Below are positions 57,801 to 63,012 of a DNA stretch of 64,000 nucleotides, piece after piece. This DNA comes from Liolophura sinensis (taxonomy: Eukaryota > Mollusca > Polyplacophora > Chitonida > Chitonidae): positions 18,171,501-18,235,500 of the forward strand of contig NC_088303.1 of assembly GCF_032854445.1 (NCBI RefSeq). The letters run 5' to 3'. Position 1 is the stretch's first letter; the number at the start of each line of letters is the position of its first letter. A model generated the notes under the pieces. The model made no database searches and had not been told where the DNA came from. It saw only the letters and a program-made list of their open reading frames with translations. A program made the position numbers and the translations under genes.

Positions 57801-60800
57801 GTGGCTGGCTGGAGGAAGTTCCTGACGTAGGCTCTCAGGTTTCCGTTGTAGTGTCGACGGACAACCGAATGAACCTGGTGATAAACTATTGGAGACACCT
57901 GGCCATAGAAACAAGTAAGGCACTGCTGAATCTGCTCAGGTAAAGACTTCTTACTGGTAGTTTCACCACATTCCTACCAAAAAAAAAATAAGCATAAATT
58001 CAAACCGGTCATTAAAACCATCTGTGGTCAGTGATGCATATCTTACCTCTATTATTCAACTGTGACCAAGGGACAATCCAGACAGCCAACTGTCTTGTCA
58101 CACTTTGTAAATAAAAAGCTTCTTTTTGTTTCCCTCTCTGTTTTTTTTTTCATGCAAGTTGCCTTCCCTTGTGTTCTCTGCTAAGTGATAATGTGATTAA
58201 GTTGAGCATACCTGAATCTGTCATTTTTTACAGTTTTAACATCTGAACAGGTTTTTCCTGGCCACCTAATTCACAGTTTTGTCAGCTCAGTTTCTGACAG
58301 CCATACAGACCTACATATGACCAGTAATATTATATAAGCACATAACATATATATAGAACAGTTCTTCACTGAAATCAAGACACAGGCACAAACATATATG
58401 CAGGTATCTCCAAGACATTCTTTCAATACTGGAAGTTTATTGAAGATATGTTCTTTCAGTTTAGCATCATACATATTGAAACTCAAAAAACTGCAAACCA
58501 TAAATTTGAGCTTTTAAATTACAGTACATATTTGACAGCAAAGTTTTTAATTTGTTTCACACAATTTCCCATTCACACTATTTTCTTTTGTTTGACAGCT
58601 CAGAATTTAATGCTGTTTTCAGAATAATTCTCATCACGTCATGCTTATCAATATCCCATTGTAGCAGGCTGCCCCAATGGAAAACCATGCCAGGTACCAT
58701 ACAAGACACTCCACATATGACAATTCTTCAACCTTTTCCCACGTTTGCAAGGTGTTTATTCAATCATATTTCAGAGGCATTATTCTGTTTTGACTAATAA
58801 AATTATACTTTTCATGAAGCCCTGAAACTGGAACATCCAAGCATTGAAGCTTAGTCTCTAAAATCAAATAAAATTTTTAAAAAAATACATAAAATGCACT
58901 GAAATTTCCTCTTTCACATGAGAAAAGGTTGAGGAATTATGGCAGTAACAGTACATCCTCACAGGCTGACCAGAATTTGATCTATTTACTGAATTGGAAT
59001 TTCACGTCTTACTAAAAAATATTTCACTTCCACGACTGCGACTAGCATTAGGGTGGGATTAGGAAACTGGGAAACCCACGACCACCTGAAGGCTGGCCAG
59101 TCCCTTTCTGCTGGGTGCCAAGTTGAAGATAAAAGTCAAAAACATGAAATACATTTTGACTAAGCCTTACAATAATTGTTAAATGTTATTTATAACAGCT
59201 ATAAAATATAAAATAAAACACACCAAGAAATTCCCATTTTACAAATGTAAATTCAGTTACATACTGGGTTTGACATTCAAAGGGATGCAGATTGACTGAC
59301 AGTGAACACACGGTTCCCCGAGTTAAACCCTGCAGCATTAGGCACCCTCCATTAAAACTGTCATACCCAAAATTCTGCTTAGGATAGGGTTAGCCTGGAC
59401 TTGCCTGTCTCTCACATCAGCCAGAATTGAGCCTATATCCCTATAATTTTGAATTCTATTATACATCAGGTTTTCCATGTCCACTCAATATAAATGCCTC
59501 ACCATTTCAAACTTGGGGGTATGGTTCATTAATGCCGACAACTAGAAAGTCACGCGAATAAATAAATAATGTGGAGAATATAACTAAATTTTTAATAATC
59601 TAATAAAAAAATCGAGAAACAAGTTAAAAAAGACTGATCTGCTGCATGATACGTGTGGCTCAGAGCTCATGATTTTCATCCATTGCTTTGAATGGAAAGT
59701 TGGTCTTCTCAAAGGCTCACATAGTTATGTTGATGGTAGAATGGTAAATGTAGAGGTAGAGGGGAAGAATGTTGCTATTTTGTGCTACATGTATGTTTGC
59801 TCAGTTGTATGTCGGAGTTTAAAGAATGCGTACAATAGAAGAGTTGAAATTTAGCCTGGTTCAGGAGAATAATGATGCAGTAAATATTTCCTTAATTCCT
59901 CAATTATTATACGAGTAGTCTCAGGTATTTTGCATGTTTTAGCAATACTCATGATTGGCTGATGATTTTAAGCCTAAAAAAGATAATCAATATCAAACAG
60001 AAAGTATCAATATTGTCAATATAAAGAATAATAAAAACCAGGGTGACCTAAAAAATGAACAACATAAAGTAATGTCTCACTACAACAGTTAATCATACCT
60101 GCACACAAAAAAGATCACACGAAAAGAAAATTATGGACCACTCATTATCTATAAACAAATAAAAAAAGAAAGAAAGAAAAAAAAAAGAAAAAAAAAAAAT
60201 CGACAACAAAACTGGGCTAAGCATGTCTTCCTGGCTTACTCCAATTGTGCCGGTTAATGATTTTTTTCCGGGGTTCTTTATTATCTATCAATCAAAGTCA
60301 TTCATGGAGAAACGAATTTCAGCTGTGGCTATATTTAACATTTTTACTGATCAGGAAATATAAAAATAATTACTCTGAGAGATCTTAGTTCAATACCCAC
60401 AATGATCTTCAGAAAACTGAACTTGGGGTATAAATATTTTATCAAATATCTGGCACACATTGGTATGAACAAATAGATATAAATACAGTGTACACAGCTT
60501 AATTCTTTAACCTTTTTCTTGCAGAATAAAAGCACATGATTATTGCCAATGGAATTAATACATTTTTGATACATCTAAATCTTGAATCTAACATTATGAA
60601 TTATTATTTTGTTAATCATCTTGTACCAATAATGCATTAACTAACGATTTTAAAACTAAAACATGGCCAGTAAACTTTACTCATGAACTTCTTGTAAATA
60701 ATGAGTGGCAATTCAAAGACACATGCCTTTAACTTCCAAACTAGGACATTGCTTGCTCCCCAATCTACCTTTTTTTCATAATAATCCATAAATCATTGCA

Positions 60801-62846
60801 GGCAATGTGGCTAATGCCATGTGCGCTTTGGCTTTCAGTATGTTGGGACTTGCAGTAATAAAATGATAACACAATTAACACTAACCACACAGTAACTATT
60901 ATTCTAAATAATCATCAACCTCATCCAAGACTAAATTGCCTATTTTTTCAGATTCTATTGATTTTAGAAAGACGTTTTCAGGTTTACATGAAACATGGGT
61001 TGATATTTTTGTAAGTTTCAGCACCAAAAATAATATTTTGTGACATTTATTTGCCTCTAAAAATGCACTTTTTTGGGCAAAATCTTTGCTTTTAAGAACT
61101 GGATTACATACACCTGAAGCCAAGAAAATGAACCTAAGAAAGTGATGAACAACAACTGTAGTTGGGTGACAACTAAGATAAAACAGATACAAATATTTAC
61201 CAGTAACTGTCTGGATTCATGTGGCATTTCTGACAGAGTGAAAACTGATTTCTGGAAAAGGGGAAGTAACTCTGTTGCTCCTTTATCTTCTCCATCACGA
61301 ACGTGGTGTCTGGTTGAGCTAACTTGGGACTTCCCCTCTGAGTGATTCACTTCAGTGGCTACAGCCTGACAAATAAAACAACAGAGCCATTAAATAAAGA
61401 GAACAACAAACAATTAAATAAACACCGCTTTGTAATGGCCCAACATTAGATAATGCCATTTCATGATCTGTTGTTTTTTCTAGCATGAGTAGGAGTAAAT
61501 ACTTATACTATATAACAAGCATGCAAGGCAGAGCTAGTGAATATGGATTATATCATGTCTAGAAGTAGACCAAACTTGGGAGCCTTGTTAGCTTCATTCA
61601 CAGCACAGTAAGCATCCACAAATTTTCAGTCTATCAAGTGGAAGACAAGTGATCTTCAAGGAATGTAAGACTGTGCAAACGAGTGATGTTGTATAACAGA
61701 GATATCATGTTCAAAGTAACCAGAGTTATGCACGTTGGGAAAACTGAAAGTGCCACCATGTTATCAACTTTAACTAATCAGACACATTTTATTTCTATAA
61801 CCAAGAAGGCAGCTGTTTCTGCCTACTTCACCCAAACCCTGTATTGCCTTTGAGCCATTGGAGCCTGGGTTACGAATGACACGAAATCATGTTTCCACCT
61901 TCCCTAACATGATGCGTCCCATGGCCTTAGAAGAATTTCAGCAAAAGTTGATTTATCAAGCACGTCAGATCAAATTTGCTGCTGCCGGTTAATTAGGTCC
62001 GTTTCAATCGTTCTTCAGAAAGAATTAAGGTTACATTATTTATTATTTTTTTTTTAACCACTACACCACAGCCCACTGCAATTATAACAATCATAATGTT
62101 AATTAGTTAACGATTTGGTGAAATTAACACAAAGCTGATATACATGTATTCACTTATTTGATTGGTGTTTTACGCCGTACTCAAGAATATTTCACTTATA
62201 CCATGGCGGCCAGCATTATAATGGGAGGAAACCGGGCAGAGGACGGGGATAACCCATGACCATCTGCAGGTTGTTGGCAGACCTTCCCACGTACAGGCGG
62301 AGAGGTATAGAGGTACACTCTTTTTAAAAATTAACATTCATTTATTTTAATGTTAACTTTTTTGATGTTCACATGTTTGACTTTTACTTATCTAAGTCCA
62401 GGACAATATGTATGCAGAAGTTGTAAAGTAAGAGTTTATTGAGTTGGTATTGATCATTATTGATTTTACTCATCACTGGTCGGCGAGGGTAAGGCTAGGG
62501 GAAGGCGAATGGTGTGGTGGGGGGGGGGGGGGGGGGGGAGAACTCTTTCTCTCCTTTCCCTTTCCAGCTTACGATGAACCCATAATCCAACTACACCTTA
62601 AAAGCTCAAGATCTCAATATATCCTGCTGATTATATGCCGAGCTATTTAGTTCATTTTGATTTCAGTGAAAGTGTCACCGGTTCACAACAACAACACAAC
62701 ATTACCATACCGGTAAGCCACCACTTTGACTTTGGCCGAGGCGCCGGTTTTGAAAATCTTTGTACTTTGTAAATCTAGTACTTTCGTGCACAGCTTGGTG
62801 GCCGGGCCTCTTGAAGCCTTTGTCTGCATTATTGTCTTACCTCCAT
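633..62846 (-). CDS. PLEKHG4-like: Puratrophin-1/SOLO-like RhoGEF, N-terminal part, ten coding exons (3' end outside window)
   Basis: This is the overall gene model; exons are listed separately. The ten exons sum to 1664 coding bases, with matching phases at all nine junctions. Approximate layout: residues 1-57 low-complexity N-terminus; 58-271 the N-terminal region typical of PLEKHG4/ARHGEF40 proteins, including the motif GDFYLCV; about 312-455 a Sec14/CRAL-TRIO-like domain (SGVAILPG, then CKDVDGRMVV, TIPREEV, GLTIVGDIRG); from about 456 a spectrin-like segment starting SYSYSHEDWVRF. Family members are cytoplasmic exchange factors for Rho GTPases, acting on actin and keratin organisation through a DH-PH module. 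That module is not seen and should lie left of base 1. The assignment rests on remembered domain order and motifs, not on a search. Orthology within PLEKHG4, PLEKHG4B and ARHGEF40 cannot be decided. Confidence 0.85.
1723..1902 (+). repeat. 45-bp tandem repeat, four copies
   Basis: Unit starts GTGACTGTGTTATAGTGAAT; four head-to-tail copies with few differences. No splice-site or exon similarity seen. Confidence 0.92.
2970..3150 (+). repeat. Dispersed repeat family B, copy 1
   Basis: CAAGCTGCTCATTTTTCCTG, CCTATTAATCTTTGAAAGG and ATATTTGCCTCCAAAACAGC recur in diverged form at 7.7 kb and 60.9 kb. Borders are uncertain; no inverted ends or coding region seen. Confidence 0.45.
3815..4090 (+). repeat. 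23-bp minisatellite, left block
   Basis: About a dozen copies of GTAGTTCAGCCTGTACAAAGTCA with C/A/T variation. On the minus strand this is the intron part of the 86-bp splice-donor unit (GTACAGTCTGAACTACTG), expanded separately at the far end of the array. Confidence 0.9.
4090..6123 (-). repeat. Tandem array of exon-9 tail plus splice donor (86-bp and related units)
   Basis: Minus-strand units read ...CAGTTCCACATG|GTAAGTAC, matching the exon 9 end CGATTTCACATG|GTGAGT. Donor-like sites (position of the T in GT) fall at 4095, 4196, 4282, 4368, 4454, 4540, 4626, 4712, 4798, 5160, 5246, 5332, 5418, 5520, 5630, 5711, 5871 and 6008, with the true donor at 6122. Spacing is 86 bases for most. In the exon frame a unit reads VILQYTLQNVVQFHM against exon GSYSYSHEDWVRFHM. 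Units closest to the exon (5630-6008) keep ATGAGGACTGAGTGTGATTT, the most exon-like sequence. Confidence 0.92.
4858..5148 (+). repeat. 23-bp minisatellite, middle block
   Basis: Same unit as the block at 3.8-4.1 kb, lying between two runs of the 86-bp unit. The alternation (23-bp, 86-bp, 23-bp, 86-bp) points to a higher-order duplication of the whole block. Another variant, GTAGTTCAGCCTTTACAATGTCA, fills 5780-6110. Confidence 0.9.
6124..6240 (-). CDS. PLEKHG4-like: RhoGEF coding exon 9, end of CRAL-TRIO-like domain and start of spectrin-like region
   Basis: 117 bases, phase 0 at both ends. The acceptor is GTCTTTTTCAG and the donor is CATG|GTGAGT. It encodes VNLHLSQDHLLKFIDASQTP followed by AALDGSYSYSHEDWVRFHM. 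The pattern (hydrophobic)-Asp-x-Ser-Gln-x-Pro-x-x-Leu-Gly/Asp-Gly-x-hydrophobic-x-Tyr-x-His-x-x-Trp-(hydrophobic)-x-Phe is the classic transition from Sec14-like domain to first spectrin repeat in Trio, Dbl and PLEKHG4-type exchange factors. About 45 bases of this exon's tail plus the donor are copied many times in the downstream intron. Confidence 0.94.
6241..8335 (-). other. Intron 8-9 (2.1 kb)
   Basis: Contains the partial family B copy at 7.7 kb and an A-run at 7690-7708. Nothing else supported. Confidence 0.8.
7715..7850 (+). repeat. Dispersed repeat family B, copy 2 (partial)
   Basis: AAAGCTGCTCATTCTCCCTT and CTATTGATTTTAGAAAGATA match copies 1 and 3 over roughly 70 bases, then the match decays. 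Preceded by an A-run at 7690-7708. Confidence 0.4.
8336..8440 (-). CDS. PLEKHG4-like: RhoGEF coding exon 8, CRAL-TRIO-like domain
   Basis: 105 bases, phase 0 at both ends. The acceptor is GTTTATATAG (weak pyrimidine tract) and the donor is AAG|GTAAGT. It encodes ANIPTALSSVHLLADGVTRD and then LVLRSPVYDSQSRFK. This corresponds to the Pro-x-hydrophobic loop and the beta strand that follow the central helix in Sec14-like folds; the family usually has a hydrophobic LLLV-type strand at the LLADG position. The phase is consistent on both sides. Confidence 0.88.
10183..10370 (+). mobile_element. Mollusc SINE-like element, fairly complete
   Basis: Starts with a TTTATTTCATTGGTG lead, then TTTTACGCCGTACTCAACAA and AGGAAACCGGGCACAGTGCG, then GGCAGACCTTCTCACAC. 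Preceded by an A-run and (TA)n. The family is the one I associate with the conserved Nin-DC/Meta-SINE domain; that link is from memory. Confidence 0.75.
10505..10715 (+). repeat. About 27-bp minisatellite next to exon 7
   Basis: Seven to eight diverged copies of TTACAATTTTGCTACATGTG plus TGGTAG, within 50 bases downstream (in gene direction) of the exon 7 donor. Unlike the arrays behind exons 5 and 9, the unit shows no similarity to the exon end. Confidence 0.8.
10751..10850 (-). CDS. PLEKHG4-like: RhoGEF coding exon 7, CRAL-TRIO-like domain
   Basis: 100 bases, completing the split Arg codon and ending in phase 0. The acceptor is TTTGTTTGCAG and the donor is GAG|GTAAGA. It encodes EEVRQRGLTIVGDIRGATTS followed by TVNTMLEALYLFE. 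GLTIVGDIRG is the central beta strand and turn of the Sec14-like fold (Gly-hydrophobic-Thr-hydrophobic-hydrophobic-x-Asp-x-Arg). The donor lies about 30 bases from a 27-bp minisatellite that fills the start of the next intron. Confidence 0.92.
10866..10960 (+). mobile_element. SINE-like element, fragment
   Basis: TATTTATTTGATGTGTGTTT, CATGCCGTACTCGAGTAAAG and TGGGTAGAGGAACACAGCC match the element head and middle with many changes. Confidence 0.5.
11175..11375 (+). mobile_element. SINE-like element, fairly complete
   Basis: TTTATTTGATTGGAGTTTTA, ACTCAAGAATATTTGACTTA, TACGACGGCAGCCAGCATTA, GAGGAAACCAGACAGAGACC, CATGACCATCCGCAGGTTGC and GCCGGAGAGGATGCC are all present in order. Confidence 0.8.
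12905..13150 (+). mobile_element. SINE-like element, strongly diverged
   Basis: CCATACTCAAGTGCATGAG, AACCACCAACCATTGGCAAG and a tail GGGACTGAACCCATGCC correspond to the head, middle and tail of the family. Confidence 0.45.
15605..15915 (+). repeat. CTCTACCACCACATACTGAGGAA minisatellite, 23-bp class
   Basis: About a dozen units, mixing 23-bp forms (CTACCACCACATACTGAGGA) with longer forms containing ATACTGACTGAGGAACTCTA. Lies inside the exon 6-7 intron and is unrelated to any exon identified. Confidence 0.9.
16191..16378 (+). repeat. 94-bp tandem duplication
   Basis: Two copies starting TATCTGGCC and sharing CACTCTAGTCTCTCTC, GACAGCA(C/G)AGTTTACA-type sequence and CAGCCTGT. Identity is moderate. 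Confidence 0.7.
17484..17607 (-). CDS. PLEKHG4-like: RhoGEF coding exon 6, CRAL-TRIO-like domain
   Basis: 124 bases, entering with two bases of a split Gly codon and leaving with two bases of a split Arg codon. The acceptor is TGTGTTTTGCAG and the donor is CCCAG|GTGAG. It encodes CKDVDGRMVVYMFTSSSLW, then NQQVASTELARLVMYYCTIP. The run (Asp-x-Asp-Gly-Arg-hydrophobic strand, Thr-Ser-Ser, Trp, then Glu-Leu-x-Arg-Leu helix and Ile-Pro-Arg) is the core of the CRAL-TRIO-like domain of this RhoGEF family. Lipid binding by this divergent domain is not established from sequence. Confidence 0.93.
17664..17750 (+). mobile_element. SINE-like element, 5' fragment
   Basis: TATTTGTTTATTTTATCATT, ACACCATACTCAAGAATTTT and CACTTGGCAGTCACTTTTAT match the element head; it lies about 60 bases upstream of the exon 6 acceptor. 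Confidence 0.5.
18912..19061 (-). mobile_element. Reverse transcriptase fragment of a non-LTR retrotransposon
   Basis: In one minus-strand frame the sequence reads IYRCLIEILDPPESLQ followed by TEVGVRQGEALSPALLNLNL. The motif Gly-Val-Arg-Gln-Gly-x-x-Leu-Ser-Pro-x-Leu-x-Asn-Leu is the diagnostic block before the catalytic (F/Y)xDD of LINE-type reverse transcriptases. The frame ends shortly afterwards and no FADD box or other domains are seen, so this is a dead 5'- and 3'-truncated fragment of about 150 bases. The host gene is on the same strand. Confidence 0.75.
20285..21230 (+). repeat. Dispersed repeat, copy 1 (interrupted by the TTAA element)
   Basis: Resembles the segment at 24.2-24.7 kb in the same orientation: ACTGATTC(A/G)AAGACAAGAA, TATAATTTAGGCCAAATA, AAACTTTTATCAGTACATC, then after the insertion CCCAGTAACCAT(A/G)GCAACAA and CATGTCCAC(T/C)TCTGCCCTG. 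The ends of the unit are not sharp. Either a local duplication or two copies of an interspersed element. Confidence 0.75.
20611..21127. mobile_element. 517-bp TTAA-flanked inverted-repeat element (MITE)
   Basis: The left end (AAGAAAAGAACACATTCATA, then a CTATAACTTAAATGA block) and the reverse complement of the right end (AAGAAAAGCACACATTTATA, then a TATAGCTTAAATGA block) form inverted repeats of about 40 bp. TTAA lies directly outside both ends (20607-20610 and 21128-21131). A second copy of the host segment at 24.2-24.7 kb has an uninterrupted single TTAA at this point. No coding region is seen. The TTAA target suggests mobilisation by a piggyBac-like transposase, although the termini do not start with the usual CCC. 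Confidence 0.8.
22441..22560 (+). repeat. 24-bp minisatellite, about four copies
   Basis: Unit CAGATTTACACATGTACAAT plus CATT, nearly identical copies; being a multiple of three it gives a repeated HMYNHSDL reading on the plus strand, which I regard as incidental. Confidence 0.9.
24200..24705 (+). repeat. Dispersed repeat, copy 2 (empty site)
   Basis: Uninterrupted partner of the 20.3-kb copy; the sequence TTTGTTTAAGATAACCCC marks the empty TTAA target. It carries its own 70-bp difference near 24316-24384, where copy 1 has unrelated sequence. Confidence 0.75.
27740..28512 (-). repeat. Tandem array of exon-5 tail plus splice donor (115-bp dimer)
   Basis: Exact 115-base periodicity: the donor-like CAG|GT with GTAAG(C) lies at 28511, 28396, 28281, 28166, 28051, 27936 and 27821 (plus-strand position of the T in GT), 28511 being the real exon 5 donor. 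Between them lies a second, related half-unit (TTTTGGCAG|GTAAACCAATC) at 28451, 28336, 28221, 28106, 27991 and 27876. In the exon frame, A units read SLLHSGVAILPG and B units read HLRVVILAG. The array is therefore a dimer made from one ancestral unit of about 57 bp that contained the exon end, the donor and about 25 bases of intron. A more divergent unit is at 27760. Confidence 0.92.
28513..28665 (-). CDS. PLEKHG4-like: RhoGEF coding exon 5, linker and start of the CRAL-TRIO-like domain
   Basis: 153 bases, phase 1 at both ends. The acceptor is TTCTATAG and the donor is CCAG|GTAAGC. It encodes an acidic linker (ESPGVEGVDEGEVQSRQRYQ), then LLSSRPKLDLPKTVMDVDYS, and ends LLHSGVAILPG, the first strand of the Sec14/CRAL-TRIO-like domain. 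It joins in frame to CKDVDGRMVV of the next exon. The last 30-35 bases of this exon, its donor site and the following intron bases are repeated in tandem downstream (27740-28512). Using one of those copies instead would run into a stop about ten codons past the true donor. Confidence 0.92.
28725..28990 (+). mobile_element. Possible SINE-like element, very diverged
   Basis: ACTCTAGAATTTGTGATCTA, CATAATGGTAACCAGG, GGGTGGAGAAAGCC and a CGGGATTGAGCCTAAACC tail resemble the family in order, but identity is low. Confidence 0.3.
30039..30226 (+). mobile_element. Inverted-repeat element family A, copy 1
   Basis: About 188 bp. Shares with the other two copies AAAGAGCAACT(G/T)TCAGTGCA, GGCCAGTTTCAGG and AGAATAATGCCTTCAGAATA. 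The left end (AATCCTCAATGCTTTCGCAT) and right end (CGTGTGAAAATGTTGAAGAATT) are imperfect inverted copies of each other. No coding capacity. Confidence 0.65.
35589..36033 (-). CDS. PLEKHG4-like: RhoGEF coding exon 4, conserved N-terminal domain
   Basis: The largest exon in the window, 445 bases with phase 0 at the start and phase 1 at the end. The acceptor is TTCATTTACCAG and the donor is TTAG|GTAAGC. It reads VPNHAVACQCKADTWPL..., then HRGDFYLCVTRTNF, KYLAGGGIRELLVL, FTMDWIEKM and GIQRMHWDDV. The Gly-Asp-Phe-Tyr-Leu segment, the small-residue Gly-Gly turn, the Phe-Thr-x-x-Trp-(Ile/Leu) segment and the Gly-(Ile/Val)-Gln-Arg segment occur in the same order in PLEKHG4/ARHGEF40 N-termini as I remember them. 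This exon gives the strongest family assignment. Its last 20 residues are polar and probably form a linker. Confidence 0.92.
36230..36640 (+). repeat. About 40-bp minisatellite upstream of exon 4
   Basis: Units of the form CTACTACACTAAATGTTGGA followed by TCCGGAGCCAAATGATATAT; four good copies at 36255-36450, then degenerate copies built on ...ACCAAATGAAAAATCTGC. It begins about 200 bases upstream of the exon 4 acceptor in gene direction. Confidence 0.85.
42011..42216 (+). mobile_element. Inverted-repeat element family A, copy 2
   Basis: About 206 bp, starting AATTCCTCAACCTTTCGCAT and ending CATGCAAAAAGGTTGTAAAATT. The body matches copies 1 and 3, with a stretch around GGAGACAAAACAACATTAG that copy 1 lacks. 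Flanking target duplications are not obvious. Confidence 0.7.
48709..48873 (-). CDS. Small putative membrane protein or terminal exon, inside the 21.7-kb RhoGEF intron
   Basis: A 54-codon frame from ATG to TGA, too short for the usual ORF cutoff, but with coding character: balanced GC-rich third positions in an AT-rich intron and a protein-like composition. It reads MDVHGGKWCVFKFDTTHFYV, then AFVTAGGFIIGVLAVGHYHW, then VTGDKYMTTSACLS. One membrane segment is predicted at about residues 18-38, followed by a short polar tail. The frame stays open for more than 100 bases upstream of the ATG without another ATG, so this could be the last exon of a spliced gene; no convincing acceptor was found. 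I do not recognise the family. It may be a small single-membrane protein, an alternative 3' exon, or a relic. Confidence 0.4.
   Translation of the reverse strand: MDVHGGKWCVFKFDTTHFYVAFVTAGGFIIGVLAVGHYHWVTGDKYMTTSACLS
50785..50920 (+). mobile_element. Possible SINE-like element, very diverged
   Basis: GTGTTCAAGAATGCATTCAA, GGTGGAGGAAACCAGGTAGA and CCAGAAACCACC align to the middle of the family. Confidence 0.3.
51695..51870 (+). mobile_element. SINE-like element
   Basis: TTTACCCCATACTCAATATA, ATTTCACTTATAAAATGGTG, GAAATCCCACGACCATCAGC, AGGTTGCTAGCAGACCTTCC and GAAGCCAGCATGAGCTGACC occur in order. Confidence 0.75.
54315..54400 (+). mobile_element. SINE-like element, 5' fragment
   Basis: ATTGGTGTTTTACGCTGTAC, TTGAGCATTATGCAGCATTA and GTGGGAGGAAACCGGGATTC identify it; the tail is missing. 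Confidence 0.65.
56956..57015 (+). repeat. 20-bp repeat, three copies
   Basis: Three copies of GACATCTCTGTATAAATCAT with small changes. Confidence 0.8.
57190..57275 (-). mobile_element. SINE-like element, 5' fragment, reversed
   Basis: TGGTGGCTGCCGTCGTATAA, GTGAAATATTCTTGAGTACG and GCATAAACAACAATCACATA followed by (AAAT)n are the reverse complement of the element head. It is the only clear copy in sense orientation to the host gene. Confidence 0.7.
57390..57470 (+). mobile_element. SINE-like element, short fragment
   Basis: GTGTTTTACACTGTACTGAA, CAATATTTCTGG and GCCACCATCGTCCGGCC resemble the head of the family. Confidence 0.4.
57776..57973 (-). CDS. PLEKHG4-like: RhoGEF coding exon 3, conserved N-terminal helical region
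   Basis: Encodes 66 residues in phase 0, starting ECGETTSKK and ending LLRKLQK. The acceptor has a T-run (TTTTTTTTTTGGTAG); the donor is AAG|GTAGGA. The pattern IQQCLTCFYGQV ... VVRRHYNGNLRAYVRNFLQPA matches the amphipathic helices that open the conserved N-terminal region of PLEKHG4/ARHGEF40 proteins, in which a Phe-Leu-x-Pro-Ala motif is followed by a long helix. It joins directly to the next exon, as in the family, across a 21.7-kb intron. Confidence 0.85.
58722..58938 (-). mobile_element. Inverted-repeat element family A, copy 3
   Basis: About 217 bp in the opposite orientation to copies 1 and 2. It has the clearest inverted ends: AATTCTTCAACCTTTTCCCA at one side and, as reverse complement, AATTCCTCAACCTTTTCTCA at the other. 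The three copies together define a MITE-like family with inverted ends of about 20 bp. Confidence 0.72.
58985..59120 (+). mobile_element. SINE-like element, diverged
   Basis: AAATATTTCACTTCCACGAC, GGGTGGGATTAGGAAACTGG and GAAACCCACGACCACCTGAA match the middle of the family. Confidence 0.6.
60915..61100 (+). repeat. Dispersed repeat family B, copy 3
   Basis: TCTATTGATTTTAGAAAGAC, GTTTCAGCACCAAAAATAAT and TTATTTGCCTCTAAAAATGC align with copies 1 and 2. It ends about 100 bases from the donor of coding exon 2. Confidence 0.45.
61201..61365 (-). CDS. PLEKHG4-like: RhoGEF coding exon 2
   Basis: Encodes 55 residues beginning AVATEVNHSEGK and ending MPHESRQLL, both borders in phase 0. The acceptor is TTTTATTTGTCAG and the donor is CTG|GTAAAT. 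The stretch is polar and low in conserved motifs, as expected for the extreme N-terminus of this family, so the exon call rests on splice sites, phase and position rather than homology. A methionine seven residues before the exon end would be the fallback start if the exon 1 proposal is wrong. Confidence 0.65.
61366..62840 (-). other. Proposed intron 1-2 (1.5 kb)
   Basis: Holds the best SINE-like copy and a run of about 20 G at 62517-62539. Depends on the proposed exon 1 being correct. Confidence 0.5.
62150..62310 (+). mobile_element. SINE-like element, best preserved copy
   Basis: ATTTGATTGGTGTTTTACGC, CGTACTCAAGAATATTTCAC, CATGGCGGCCAGCATTATAA, GGAGGAAACCGGGCAGAGGA and GTTGGCAGACCTTCCCACGT in order. 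It sits in the first intron. Confidence 0.85.
62841..62846 (-). CDS. PLEKHG4-like: Start codon and end of proposed exon 1 (Met-Glu)
   Basis: ATG GAG is followed at once by the strong donor GTAAGA. The ATG context is good (G at -3, G at +4). In the same frame a TGA lies eight codons upstream, so this is the first possible methionine of the frame. The exon ends in phase 0, which matches the phase-0 start of the next supported exon. The surrounding 300 bases are richer in GC and CpG than the rest of the window, as expected for a promoter and first exon. An additional small exon in between, or a different start, cannot be excluded without cDNA. Confidence 0.5.
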
Positions 62847-63000
62847 GTCAATATGATTACGACTTCAGCCCTCCTTTGTTTATTAAACGACATTTCATTG
62901 TTACCGACTCATCCCCTCGCCGATTTCTTCAAGGCCATGATTTCTTTATCTCTTGTGCTTCCGCCAACTTGTGCCTTCTTGGGCGAGTTCATTTTGATAG
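62847..63000 (-). other. Proposed 5' untranslated part of exon 1
   Basis: GC-rich sequence for this window, just upstream of the Met-Glu start and its donor site. The transcription start is not defined; I see no clear TATA box, and the right border given is approximate. It contains three upstream ATGs (described separately). Confidence 0.4.
62857..62992 (-). promoter_or_regulatory. Upstream ATG cluster in the RhoGEF leader
   Basis: Three ATGs precede the proposed start. One opens at 62992 and encodes 27 codons (MNSPKKAQVGGSTRDKEIMA, seven more, TGA at 62909). One opens at 62898 and encodes 13 codons, ending at 62857. The third opens at 62893 (MSFNKQRRAEVV...), runs over the main ATG in another frame, crosses the splice and meets TAG seven bases into exon 2. 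The overlapping frame in particular would be expected to reduce initiation at the main ATG. This depends on where transcription starts, which is not known. Confidence 0.35.
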
Positions 63001-63012
63001 GCGGGGGTGATT

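Larger units (their letters stand above)
57974..61200 (-). other. Intron 2-3 (3.2 kb)
   Basis: Element A copy 3, a SINE-like copy at 59.0 kb, an (AAAG)n stretch near 60165-60200 and repeat family B copy 3. Confidence 0.75.

Noticed and set aside
62726-63010. 94- and 86-codon plus-strand frames in the promoter region
   Set aside because: Antisense to the proposed exon 1; GC-rich sequence explains the lack of stops.
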